Shown: piece after piece, positions 54,001 through 60,918 of the stretch | Layout: each line of letters starts with the position of its first letter | Position numbering within the stretch: position 1 is the first letter of the stretch | Origin: Flavobacteriales bacterium | Lineage (GTDB): Bacteria; Bacteroidota; Bacteroidia; Flavobacteriales_E; Vicingaceae | Assembly (NCBI GenBank): GCA_020635825.1 | Contig: JACJZA010000007.1 | Location: 255,831-319,830 of the forward strand | Reading direction: 5' to 3' | DNA length: 64,000 nucleotides | Notes under the pieces: generated by a model | The model's database searches: none | Seen by the model: only the letters and a program-made list of their open reading frames with translations | Told to the model about the DNA's origin: nothing | Translations under genes and position numbers: made by a program

Positions 54001-56521
54001 TTCTACTAATGTCAATGTAAATAATTTAGGTAGTCCAACTGTTACTATTCCAACATCTACAAATGTAAGTTGTAATGGGGCTTCTGATGGAACAGCAACT
54101 GCAAACGTTATTGGTGGATTTGCTCCGTATTCTTATTTATGGTCTAATGGAGACACTACTTTAACAGCTTCTAATTTAGATGCCTTAACATATAGTATTA
54201 CAGTTACCGATAGTAATGGCTGTACAGCTTCTGAATCAGTTACTATACAACAAGCTAACGCTTTAGCTGTAGTTATTGGTACTCCAACTAATGTGAGTTG
54301 TAATGGAGGTAATGATGGTTCTGCTTATACAATAGTAGCTGGAGGAATTGCCCCATATACTTACTTATGGTCAGATATAGCAGCACAATCAACAGATACA
54401 GCTTCTAACTTAGCAGCTGGAACTTATTTTGTGACTGTAGCTGATAGTAATAATTGTTTAGCTTATGATACTGTTACGATTACAGAGCCTCAACCTTTAT
54501 CAATTACTTTAGATTCTCTTAAAAATGCTAACTGTGCAGGCTTAAGTGATGGTTATATTGATATTTCTGTTTCGGGTGGTACATTACCCTACGTGACTTA
54601 TGCATGGACACCTAATATAAGTACCGGCTCTACTGCTTCCGGATTAGCTGCAGGAAATTATGCTGTTGTAGTTACTGATAATAAAGGTTGTACAATTAAT
54701 GATAATTTCAATATTAATGAACCTGCTCCTCTTGTAATAACTACTGATAGTGTTCCATCCACTTGTGGATCTAACAATGGTAGTGCAACTGTAACAACTA
54801 CAAATGGAGGAACATCTCCTTATAATTATTCATGGAATGATCCTGCGAATCAACAAACCATTACTGCAACTGGTTTAGGCGAAAACACTTATACAGTTAC
54901 TGTGACAGATGCTAATAACTGCCAAGTTCAAGATGATATTACTGTAACAGATAATCCAGGACCAATTATTGATTCTGTAACAACTACTAATCCTCTATGT
55001 AATGGTGATAATAATGGAAGTGCTCAAGTTTATGTTTCTGGAAATGGACCATTCACTTATACTTGGACTCCAAGTGGACAAACTACTGCTATTGCTTCAG
55101 GTTTAACTGCAGGAGTATATTCAGTTGAAGTAAAAGATGTAAACTTATGTTCTTCAACAATTGGTGGAATTACATTATCACAACCAGAACCATTAACAGC
55201 AAATATAACTATGCCCGCAACAGCTTGTTATGGTCAGGTAGTTCAGTTCTTTGGTGTAGGTGCCGGAGGAACCCCATTTGCTGCTCCTCAACCTGCTTAC
55301 GATGTCATTTGGTTAGCTCCTTTCAACACGACAGGACAAGGACCATTTTTAGATACTATTGAATCAAACTTTACCTATAATATTGTGGTACAAGATGCAA
55401 ATGGTTGTATCGCTACTCATAATGAAAGTATTACAGTAGGAGCTCCTTTAAACATTACTGCTACTGATGATGTTGTTTGTTTAGGAGATACCGCCAATGT
55501 TTCTGCAAATGCTTCGGGTGGATTATTAGGTGCAACTTATGAATACAATTGGTTGGTATATGATTCTTTAACCGGAAATACAATTACTCCTGTTGGTGTT
55601 TCAAATCCAACTACCGGAAATTCTATTAATCTTTATACTACCGATACAACTGATTATATTGTATATGTTTCTGATGGATGTAGTAGAAATGATACTGTAG
55701 GGTTTACAGTTTCAGTTAAAGACACGGCCATTGTTTCATTTAACTCTTCTAATGGAGGTTGTCCAATCCCCTATTGGTCAGTTGGATTTGAAGTATTTAA
55801 TGACAATTGGAATTCTACTTTTGCTTGGGATTTTGATGGAAATGGAACTACCGATTTAACGAGTACTCTTGATTCTGTTTCTCATCCTTATTACAACTCA
55901 GGTACCTATGATGTGAATTTAATTGTAACTACCGAGAATGGATGTGTTTCTCATTTTACAAATTATAATGAAGTAACTATTTATCAGGTTCCAATTGCTA
56001 ACTTCTCTTCAGACCCAGAATCAGTTACAATTTTAAACCCTACTTATGAGTTTACTGACTTATCAATAGGGAATATTAATAATTGGAACTGGAATTTTGG
56101 TGATTTCACATCAGAATCAATTCAAAACCCTGAGCACACTTACCAAGATACTGGTTTCTATGCTGTAACTTTAATTGTTTCTAATGGATTTTGTGAGGAT
56201 ACAATTACAAAATTTGTTCAAGTGAAACCAGATTTCTTCTTTGCGATTCCTAACACCTTTACCCCTGATGGAGATGGTCTCAATGAACTATTTATGCCAG
56301 GAAGTTTAGTAGGTGTTTCTGAAGAGGATTATACATTTACTGTTTGGGATAGATGGGGTGAGAAAATATGGGAAGGTCATGATTTAGAGGATGGATGGGA
56401 TGGTACAGCAAAAGGTGGTTCTGAAATTGTTCAAACAGGTGTATATGTTTGGAAAATAAAATTAAAAGGTATAGATGGATTAATGAGAGACTATATAGGT
56501 CATGTAAACGTCCTTAAATAG
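48050..56521 (+). CDS. Giant cell-surface adhesin, SprB-repeat, PKD, T9SS type B sorting domain
   Basis: The 2823-residue protein has a signal peptide (cleavage near VNAQ, residue 21). A CUB-like domain (about 21-135) is followed by a PKD domain (about 150-225) and a proprotein convertase P domain (about 285-430, with WAGDLTIDLECPNGQSVGVF). Two more Ig/PKD-like domains lie at about 505-670. Twenty-two SprB repeats (residues 672-2376) follow, then Ig/PKD modules, two PKD domains near 2570-2720, and the C-terminal gliding-motility domain (IPNTFTPDGDGLNELF to the end) used for type IX secretion. Related SprB moves along the surface and sticks cells to substrate. It is likely secreted and attached by T9SS with PorU-type sorting. 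Confidence 0.93.
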   Translation: MFKKITLGFIFISLINIVNAQTYNLNANLGTITTCSGTFRDGAGSYSNNSNYTVTFCSGSSSIIQVDFSSFALENGYDFLNVYDGNSTGAPQIDAITGNQGAFSMQSTGSCITFQFTSDFSSVAAGWVATISCITPCSPPTAAGVSTNQSSPIKVCTGENINFSGAGSTAAGGFSISSYTWDFADGSTGNGVNTSHSYSTPGEYIVQLEVEDNNNCTNNNFIDLVVQVGTEPTFVGTTPNQTTCAGQTVCLDGVVNPTPWVEIPTTSVAGTTTLPDGSGICYDAPLTFTEFTPGSTITNAGQIDDIFANMEHTWAGDLTIDLECPNGQSVGVFNSDGTWNTTNISSENFGNPGAGVGYDYTWTNSGTGQTMDAWAGANGAATTIPAGTYASEEPFSNLVGCPLNGVWTLKICDTHSIDDGTVFSWGITFDPSLYAGLGGFTPTFNANCGGTTWSGNNAASNSAITSTSANCNQVCVTPPSSGTYSYTFSGTDDFGCSFDTVITVTATAGAIANAGNDISYCSGLSGTIGSPAVGGVTYSWSPTTGLSSGTAANPTVTLTNLTGSPITTTYILTTSASGCVDTDTVNVTVNPQPVANFTQPTAQCLTGNSFSFNNTSTNATSYNWNFGDGNTSTAVNPTHSYGTSGTFTVTLTATNGTCTDDITLNIVVNPMPVPTATADSVNCNGGSTGSATVTGVVNSPGGFNYSWNSAPVQNTQTATGLPAGTYTVTVTDQNTTCQGQTTATVFEPPVLSATESHVNPTCAQGTNGSATANPTGGTTNYSYSWNTTPVQNTQTATGLSAGSYTCTITDYNGCTTTTNAVLVDPAGMVLSTSMTQANCGASDGSATVNVTSGGSGNFSYSWNTTPVQNTQTASGIPAGTYIATVTDITAGCISTDTIIVTTTVGLTANATFIADALCNGSSNGLAYAFPTGGTPGYSYSWNDPSTSTNDTLMAAAGTYTVTITDTVGCQGTANVTIGEPATVVASITTSNNETCNGSSDGSATAGGAGGDNNFNYSWNTTPVQNTQTATGLAPGTYIVTVTDGNSCSDTASVVINPGPSMVASHTQSNVSCFGGSNGGINETITGAPGVITYNWMPGAITSEDPVGLTAGTYILTATSAGCQVNDTVVITEPTQLVAVIDSSFDVTCNGDTDGSAYASASGGTGGTYTYLWNDPTSQTTPNAINLGFGNYTLTVTDSNSCQTTVNVSINEPPALTANSGSFDAYCGVAQGTAWILPTNGTAPYTFAWDSAAAPLGINDTLYNVYPGSYNIQIQDANSCKYNGTVIVNAAPGGTASISTFTDVSCNGGNNGTATVSISNAFPGYTYLWDAAAGNQTSNPATGLSAGTYDISVTDTFGCVMTTNVTIGEPTPLTVNLTAYNKICYNSCDASVDAFPSGGNSSYSWSWNDPSSQITQLATGLCPGMVSVTITDSKGCTVTDSVMINNPPQIVLNSSFTAASCNQADGSAYVEILANAIAPYSFVWSDGSGPIGTDSTLINVVSGTYFATVTDSLGCSVTDTVTIPNLSAPVIDSTVITHVSCFGGNTGSVEVFVSGGGFPYTYSWNPSGQITPLASNLTAGGYTVNVTDTNGCVVSTSVTVNEPDDLILTTGGLNPTCFGYSDGNAWVNANGGTMPYSYSWNTTPIQTNDTAYNLPANPLGYTVTVTDTNGCFTTASVPLTDPALFTINISSTDVSCFGGNDGSATVSENNGFAPYIYLWDDPSAQSTQTASGLVANTYNVQVTDDDGCIANGSIVINEPNELILTEDTVINVSCNGLSDGFAAVNVVGGSGAYSFTWDLGGTIVDTIQNPNSLAAGNYLVTVTDTNGCNDQIFINVTEPNPLNATFSTVDVLCAGDNSGLAFVNANGGTAPYTYQWNDVALQQTDTAFNLTAGTYQVTVTDSNNCDTTLTNIIINQPTPIVFNSTTSSPSTCGSDNGEAAVTIGGGSPPFNFSWNDPANQSTAVATNLFAGNYTVIVTDTNGCQDSTNVNVNNLGSPTVTIPTSTNVSCNGASDGTATANVIGGFAPYSYLWSNGDTTLTASNLDALTYSITVTDSNGCTASESVTIQQANALAVVIGTPTNVSCNGGNDGSAYTIVAGGIAPYTYLWSDIAAQSTDTASNLAAGTYFVTVADSNNCLAYDTVTITEPQPLSITLDSLKNANCAGLSDGYIDISVSGGTLPYVTYAWTPNISTGSTASGLAAGNYAVVVTDNKGCTINDNFNINEPAPLVITTDSVPSTCGSNNGSATVTTTNGGTSPYNYSWNDPANQQTITATGLGENTYTVTVTDANNCQVQDDITVTDNPGPIIDSVTTTNPLCNGDNNGSAQVYVSGNGPFTYTWTPSGQTTAIASGLTAGVYSVEVKDVNLCSSTIGGITLSQPEPLTANITMPATACYGQVVQFFGVGAGGTPFAAPQPAYDVIWLAPFNTTGQGPFLDTIESNFTYNIVVQDANGCIATHNESITVGAPLNITATDDVVCLGDTANVSANASGGLLGATYEYNWLVYDSLTGNTITPVGVSNPTTGNSINLYTTDTTDYIVYVSDGCSRNDTVGFTVSVKDTAIVSFNSSNGGCPIPYWSVGFEVFNDNWNSTFAWDFDGNGTTDLTSTLDSVSHPYYNSGTYDVNLIVTTENGCVSHFTNYNEVTIYQVPIANFSSDPESVTILNPTYEFTDLSIGNINNWNWNFGDFTSESIQNPEHTYQDTGFYAVTLIVSNGFCEDTITKFVQVKPDFFFAIPNTFTPDGDGLNELFMPGSLVGVSEEDYTFTVWDRWGEKIWEGHDLEDGWDGTAKGGSEIVQTGVYVWKIKLKGIDGLMRDYIGHVNVLK
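50063..55177 (+). repeat. Twenty-two SprB repeats of about 77 residues
   Basis: Each unit runs roughly from EP-x-L through V-S-C-N-G, S-D-G-S-A, Y-x-W and A-G-x-Y-x-V-T-V-T-D to G-C. Repeats 2, 3 and 5 share near-identical DNA in the TTPVQNTQTA stretch, a sign of recent duplication or gene conversion; others differ widely. Confidence 0.88.
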
Positions 56522-56535
56522 AACAATTTTAAATT

Positions 56536-56567
56536 AATAAAAGCCACTAAATAGTGGCTTTTATTTT
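56536..56567 (+). terminator. Terminator of the adhesin gene
   Basis: AATAAAAGCCACTA (56536-56549) pairs with TAGTGGCTTTTATT (56552-56565), followed by T. Confidence 0.85.
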
Positions 56568-56610
56568 TTGTAATAATTGCTAAGTTTACACTTTCTTAAT
56601 TACATCACTT

Positions 56611-57186
56611 ATGAATATCCAAAAAGAACTTTTAGAAAGAAGCAACAATCAATGTGAGCTTTGTGGGAACAGTCAAAATTTAACTGTTTATTTAGTTCCT
56701 CCTACAAAAAATGAAACTGTAGAAGATTCCATTTTGGTTTGCGATACCTGTAAAACTCAAATTGAAAATGCAGAGCAAACAGATGCTAACCATTGGAGAT
56801 GTTTAAATGACAGTATGTGGAGTGAAATAAACGCAGTTAAAGTAGTTGCTTGGCGTATGCTTAACAGATTAAGAAAAGAAGGTTGGCCTCAAGATTTATT
56901 AGACATGATGTATATGGAAGATGATATACTCGCTTGGGCTAAGGCAGGAGCGGATGTTGCTGAGGAAGATAAAGTAATACACAAAGATAGTAATGGAGCT
57001 GTTTTACAAGCTGGTGACAGTGTGGTTTTAATAAAAGACTTGAACGTAAAAGGAGCCAACTTTACAGCTAAAAGAGGAACCGCAGTTCGAAATATTTCCT
57101 TGGTACATGATAATGCTGAACAAATAGAAGGGAAAGTAGAAGGACAACAAATTGTGATTTTGACTCAGTTTGTAAAGAAATCTTAA
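56611..57186 (+). CDS. PhnA domain protein
   Basis: The 191-residue protein has an N-terminal CxxC zinc ribbon (NNQCELCGNSQNL and CDTCKTQIE), a helical middle and the C-terminal PhnA domain (DSNGAVLQAGDSVVLIKDLNVKG) with GQQIVILTQFVKKS at the end. PhnA was named for alkylphosphonate use, but its function in Bacteroidota is unclear and it is not a phosphonoacetate hydrolase. It is flanked by strong terminators on both sides, so it is a single-gene unit. Confidence 0.9.
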   Translation: MNIQKELLERSNNQCELCGNSQNLTVYLVPPTKNETVEDSILVCDTCKTQIENAEQTDANHWRCLNDSMWSEINAVKVVAWRMLNRLRKEGWPQDLLDMMYMEDDILAWAKAGADVAEEDKVIHKDSNGAVLQAGDSVVLIKDLNVKGANFTAKRGTAVRNISLVHDNAEQIEGKVEGQQIVILTQFVKKS

Positions 57187-57200
57187 TTAGAATAAAATAT

Positions 57201-57239
57201 AAATAAAAAAGCCCGAACAATGTTCGGGCTTTTTTATTT
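57201..57239. terminator. Bidirectional terminator
   Basis: AAATAAAAAAGCCCGAAC (57201-57218) pairs perfectly with 57222-57239 around AAT. It serves the PhnA gene and the convergent M16 protease operon. Confidence 0.92.
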
Positions 57240-57253
57240 AAAGATGATTAATC

Positions 57254-59350
57254 TTATTCAAATACTTCATCCCCTACTTTACTGTTCACTTCAATCGAAG
57301 TTACTTCCATGTCTAAAGTTTGTGGACCAAAGCTTTGGGTAATTTTATGAGCAAATTTCATCCCATTTACTTCTTTATAATCTTCAAATAAAGAAGTAAT
57401 TACAATACTTCCTCCCATTTCCGGGCTATCTTTTACTTGCATTGTTTTTACCGGTAATCCGGTAGCTACATTATACCACTCTGTTTCTTTGCTTCCAGAA
57501 GGAGTTGTTTTCTCAATTTTATATGCTTCCACTCCATCCAAATTATCTATTCCTAACAAGTTGTAAGTGTTTTTAGTATCTTCTTTTGTATCTCCAAACA
57601 TTTCAGCACTTGCTTTCATATCTTCCAACTCATCACCTTCTAGGGTTTTATTTCCTTGCATTCCACTTACTTTTGCTTCAGTACCATTATAAGTCTGTTT
57701 TTGGATAACCATTGTTCCCATAGACATTACCATTGCAAATTTGTTTGGTGCTTTTTGGTAACGAGAAACACTAATGGTTTGCCCTTGGATAGAAGCATTC
57801 ATTTTAACCGTAATGTCTTTAATTTTTTTCAACTTCTTATCTAATCCTTTTCCTTTAGGCATACCATATTTAGCCTCAACTGCTTTATCCATTACTGTTT
57901 TAGCTGTTACGCCATCCGGAGCAGGTTTTAGTGATTCTACAAAATCGTTTCCGTAATAATCATAAAAATCAACTTTATTATCTGCTGAGAATTTGGCTAC
58001 TTTTTCAGCCTGTTCTTTATCTCCAACTATTAATATATGAGCATTTTCAGGCTTAATGTATTTTTCAGCCATTGCTTTAATATCTTCTATCGTTACAGCA
58101 TTTAAATTTTTAAGATAATTAGCATAATAATCTGCTGGTAGCTTATATTTCTCAGTACTGATTGCAAATCTTGCAATGGTTTGAGGATCTTGTAAAGTGT
58201 AAGCAAATGTACCTGTCATGTAATTTTTAACTCCATCTAATTCTTCTTGAGTTACCTTTTCAGCTACCATTCTTTTCAACTCATTCATAAATTCTGTTAC
58301 GGCACTATCAGTTACTTCATTTCTAACTTTTGCACTAGCATTAAAACTACCTACTAATTCATCTGGAGAAATACTTGAATAAGCGCCATAAGTGTATCCA
58401 TGTCCTTCACGTAAATTCATGAATAAACGTGCGGTAGAACCTCCACCTAAAATGGAATTCATCACTTTTGCTTTAATTACATCAGGGCTATTCTGTTTTA
58501 AGTTGATAGGATAAGTAATGTTAATTAAAGACTGAGTAGCACCTTCCTTATGAACAAAAGCCACTTTTGTTTTTTCAGGAGCCATTGGGGTTTTATACTT
58601 ATTTACAGGAACTTCGGCTTTTTGCCATTTAGCAAAATACTTTTCAATTAGTGGTTTTGCTTCTTTTACTGTAATATCACCTACAACTGCTAAATAAGCA
58701 ACATTGGGCTTAAAATAAGTATTGTAATATTCCTTACATTTATCTAAAGTGTATGCTTCTACCGTTTCTTCGGTAGTAATTTCACCATAAGGATGATTTT
58801 TACCATAAAGCAACACTGATTTTACGTTTCCTGCAATTGCATCTGGATTATCTTTTGAAGTTTGTAGACCAGAAAGCACTTGCTTTTTAATTTTATCTAA
58901 TTCTTCCTGTTTAAAATCAGCATTCATTAATACATCAGACATGATGTCTAATAGTTTTTCTTGATGTTTTTTCAAAGAAGCAGCATATATACCTGAAGAA
59001 TAAGTATTCAAATCAGCACCGATAAAATCTATTTCTTTATTTAATTCATCTTTTGTACGGTTTTTTGTTCCTGTGCTTAACAATTCACCCATGGCAGCTG
59101 TATAACCTACCATATCACCTTCCATTATCGGATCAACGTCTAGCGACAAAGAGAAAGCAACTTTAGGTAATTTATGATTTTCAACCACAAACACTTTTAA
59201 GCCATTTTCAAGAGTAAAAGATTCTGTTTTACCTATCTTAATTTCAGGAGCAGCCCCAGGTCCTGGTCTTTTGCTTCTGTCTAATTTTTGTGCATAGGCA
59301 GCAGTTGAAAAAATCAATGCTACACTAATTATTGAGAATATTTTTTTCAT
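57254..59350 (-). CDS. M16 family protein without catalytic HxxEH, with an extra C-terminal beta domain
   Basis: The 698-residue protein starts MKKIFSIISVALIF, a signal peptide. Residues about 40-490 are two M16 halves. The zinc motif HxxEH is replaced by YTAAMGE, so it is an inactive partner, as in the PqqL/MPP-alpha type. Residues about 500-698 add a beta-rich domain (ITVKMNASIQGQTISVSRYQ) resembling LolA-like lipoprotein carriers. An in-frame ATG at 59479 lies inside the upstream gene and was rejected. It follows the active M16 gene by 40 bases. Confidence 0.85.
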   Translation of the reverse strand: MKKIFSIISVALIFSTAAYAQKLDRSKRPGPGAAPEIKIGKTESFTLENGLKVFVVENHKLPKVAFSLSLDVDPIMEGDMVGYTAAMGELLSTGTKNRTKDELNKEIDFIGADLNTYSSGIYAASLKKHQEKLLDIMSDVLMNADFKQEELDKIKKQVLSGLQTSKDNPDAIAGNVKSVLLYGKNHPYGEITTEETVEAYTLDKCKEYYNTYFKPNVAYLAVVGDITVKEAKPLIEKYFAKWQKAEVPVNKYKTPMAPEKTKVAFVHKEGATQSLINITYPINLKQNSPDVIKAKVMNSILGGGSTARLFMNLREGHGYTYGAYSSISPDELVGSFNASAKVRNEVTDSAVTEFMNELKRMVAEKVTQEELDGVKNYMTGTFAYTLQDPQTIARFAISTEKYKLPADYYANYLKNLNAVTIEDIKAMAEKYIKPENAHILIVGDKEQAEKVAKFSADNKVDFYDYYGNDFVESLKPAPDGVTAKTVMDKAVEAKYGMPKGKGLDKKLKKIKDITVKMNASIQGQTISVSRYQKAPNKFAMVMSMGTMVIQKQTYNGTEAKVSGMQGNKTLEGDELEDMKASAEMFGDTKEDTKNTYNLLGIDNLDGVEAYKIEKTTPSGSKETEWYNVATGLPVKTMQVKDSPEMGGSIVITSLFEDYKEVNGMKFAHKITQSFGPQTLDMEVTSIEVNSKVGDEVFE

Positions 59351-59390
59351 TTCTATCTTTTTTATCTTATGATAATTTATTTTCTTGAAT

Positions 59391-60710
59391 TTATTTTTGT
59401 TCAGACTTAGGTAAATAATGTAATACCACTCTATTGTCTTTTCTGAAATATTCATTAGCCACACGCTTAATATCTTCACGTGTAACTTTCATGTATCTAT
59501 CAATTTCAGTATTGATAAGATTTGCATCTCCATAGTAAACAAAGTAATTAGCTAACGATTCAGCAATACCTTCCACTTTTGAGTTTTGAGAAATCATATC
59601 ATTTTCAATCTGATTTTTTAATTTTTGGAATTCTTCTTCACTAATCAACTCTGTCTGAACTTTTTCTACCTCTTTATCAATAGATGCTTCTAATTCATCG
59701 ATAGAAACTCCCATATTGGTAATTCCAAACATTAAAGCCATTCCTGGGTCTTCTGTTGGGAAAGGAAATGCTCCCACAAATAAAGCTTTTTGTTGCTCAT
59801 CAACAATGCTTTTTTGCATACGAGAACTTTTTCCTTGAGATAAAATTTGAGCCAACATACTTACTGCATAAGAATCAGCAGATCCTTGAGCAGGAGTATG
59901 ATACCCCATCATTACACCAGGTAATTGAATATTATCATAAACTGTATCTCTGATTTCTTCATGTTTAATTGGTTCCACTACTTTTGGACGATTCATTTCT
60001 TTAGTACCCACAGGTATATCAGAAAAGTATTTATCTATCCACTTTTTTAATTCAGCTTTATTAAAATCTCCGGCAATCGAAAGAGTTGCATTATTAGGAA
60101 CATAATATGTTTTATAAAACTCTCTAAACTCATCAATTTTAGCTGCATTTAAGTGTTCTAAAGAACCAATTGGCACCCATTGATAAGGATGTTCTGTAAA
60201 TGCTCTTTTAAACATTTCTGGCAAGAAAGTGCCATAAGGCTGGTTATCATATCGTTGTCTGTATTCTTCTTTTACAACCTCTCTTTGAGTTTCTACACCT
60301 GTTTCGTCAATCTTAGAATGTAACATTCTTTCAGATTCTAACCACAAACCTAATTCTAATTGATTTGATGGTAAAATCTCGAAATAAAATGTTCTATCAA
60401 AAGAAGTATTAGCATTCAATATACCTCCATTACTTTGAACCAATTTCATATATTCACCTCTTTCTATATTTTCTGATCCTTCAAACAATAAGTGTTCAAA
60501 AAAATGGGCAAAACCTGTTCTTTCCGGATCTTCGTTTTTTGAACCTACATGATATAAGACTGTAACTGCAACAATTGGAGTAGAATGGTCTTCATGTAAA
60601 ATGACATTTAATCCATTTTTAAGTTTGTATTGCTCAAACTCAATTTTGTTTTGTGCCTGTATACTTATCAAACTAACGCAAAGTGCTACCGACATTAAAA
60701 ATCTTTTCAT
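59391..60710 (-). CDS. M16 family zinc metallopeptidase, active subunit
   Basis: The 439-residue secreted protein has a signal peptide (cleavage near IQAQ, residue 20). The inverted zinc motif HFFEH (residues 69-73) and the distal glutamate in VVKEEYRQRYDNQPYG near 145 are both present, so it should be catalytic. It probably forms a heterodimer with the inactive protein from the next gene and degrades peptides in the periplasm or at the surface. The pair is common in Bacteroidota. It is first of the two-gene operon, divergent from the TonB-dependent receptor. Confidence 0.92.
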   Translation of the reverse strand: MKRFLMSVALCVSLISIQAQNKIEFEQYKLKNGLNVILHEDHSTPIVAVTVLYHVGSKNEDPERTGFAHFFEHLLFEGSENIERGEYMKLVQSNGGILNANTSFDRTFYFEILPSNQLELGLWLESERMLHSKIDETGVETQREVVKEEYRQRYDNQPYGTFLPEMFKRAFTEHPYQWVPIGSLEHLNAAKIDEFREFYKTYYVPNNATLSIAGDFNKAELKKWIDKYFSDIPVGTKEMNRPKVVEPIKHEEIRDTVYDNIQLPGVMMGYHTPAQGSADSYAVSMLAQILSQGKSSRMQKSIVDEQQKALFVGAFPFPTEDPGMALMFGITNMGVSIDELEASIDKEVEKVQTELISEEEFQKLKNQIENDMISQNSKVEGIAESLANYFVYYGDANLINTEIDRYMKVTREDIKRVANEYFRKDNRVVLHYLPKSEQK

Positions 60711-60878
60711 ATGTGTAATTTTTATCTAATTAAATAAATCTTTACGAATGTAGCCAAATTAAAATGGCATCCAAAACTTAACTACACCAATGGCAAAATA
60801 TTTATGTAAATGGAAAATTCAACCTTACATTTAGCAATAAATAAGAAAAATATTGGTTTATAGCTTGAACATTTTAGC

Positions 60879-60886
60879 TACTTTTG
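60879..60886 (+). promoter_or_regulatory. -7 box for the TonB-dependent receptor gene
   Basis: TACTTTTG is a perfect TAnnTTTG match, 32 bases before the GTG at 60919. Its position, inside a longer possible frame that starts at TTG 60853, decides for the shorter start. Confidence 0.6.
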
Positions 60887-60918
60887 AAATCCTTATAAAT
60901 TTTGACTACGCTACTAAA

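Noticed and set aside
59351..59479. Longer start for the inactive M16 gene
   Set aside because: It lies within the upstream M16 gene and hides the signal peptide that begins at 59350.
60853..60918. TTG start for the TonB-dependent receptor
   Set aside because: A -7 box at 60879-60886 lies downstream of it, so transcription would begin after that codon; GTG at 60919 gives a clean signal peptide.
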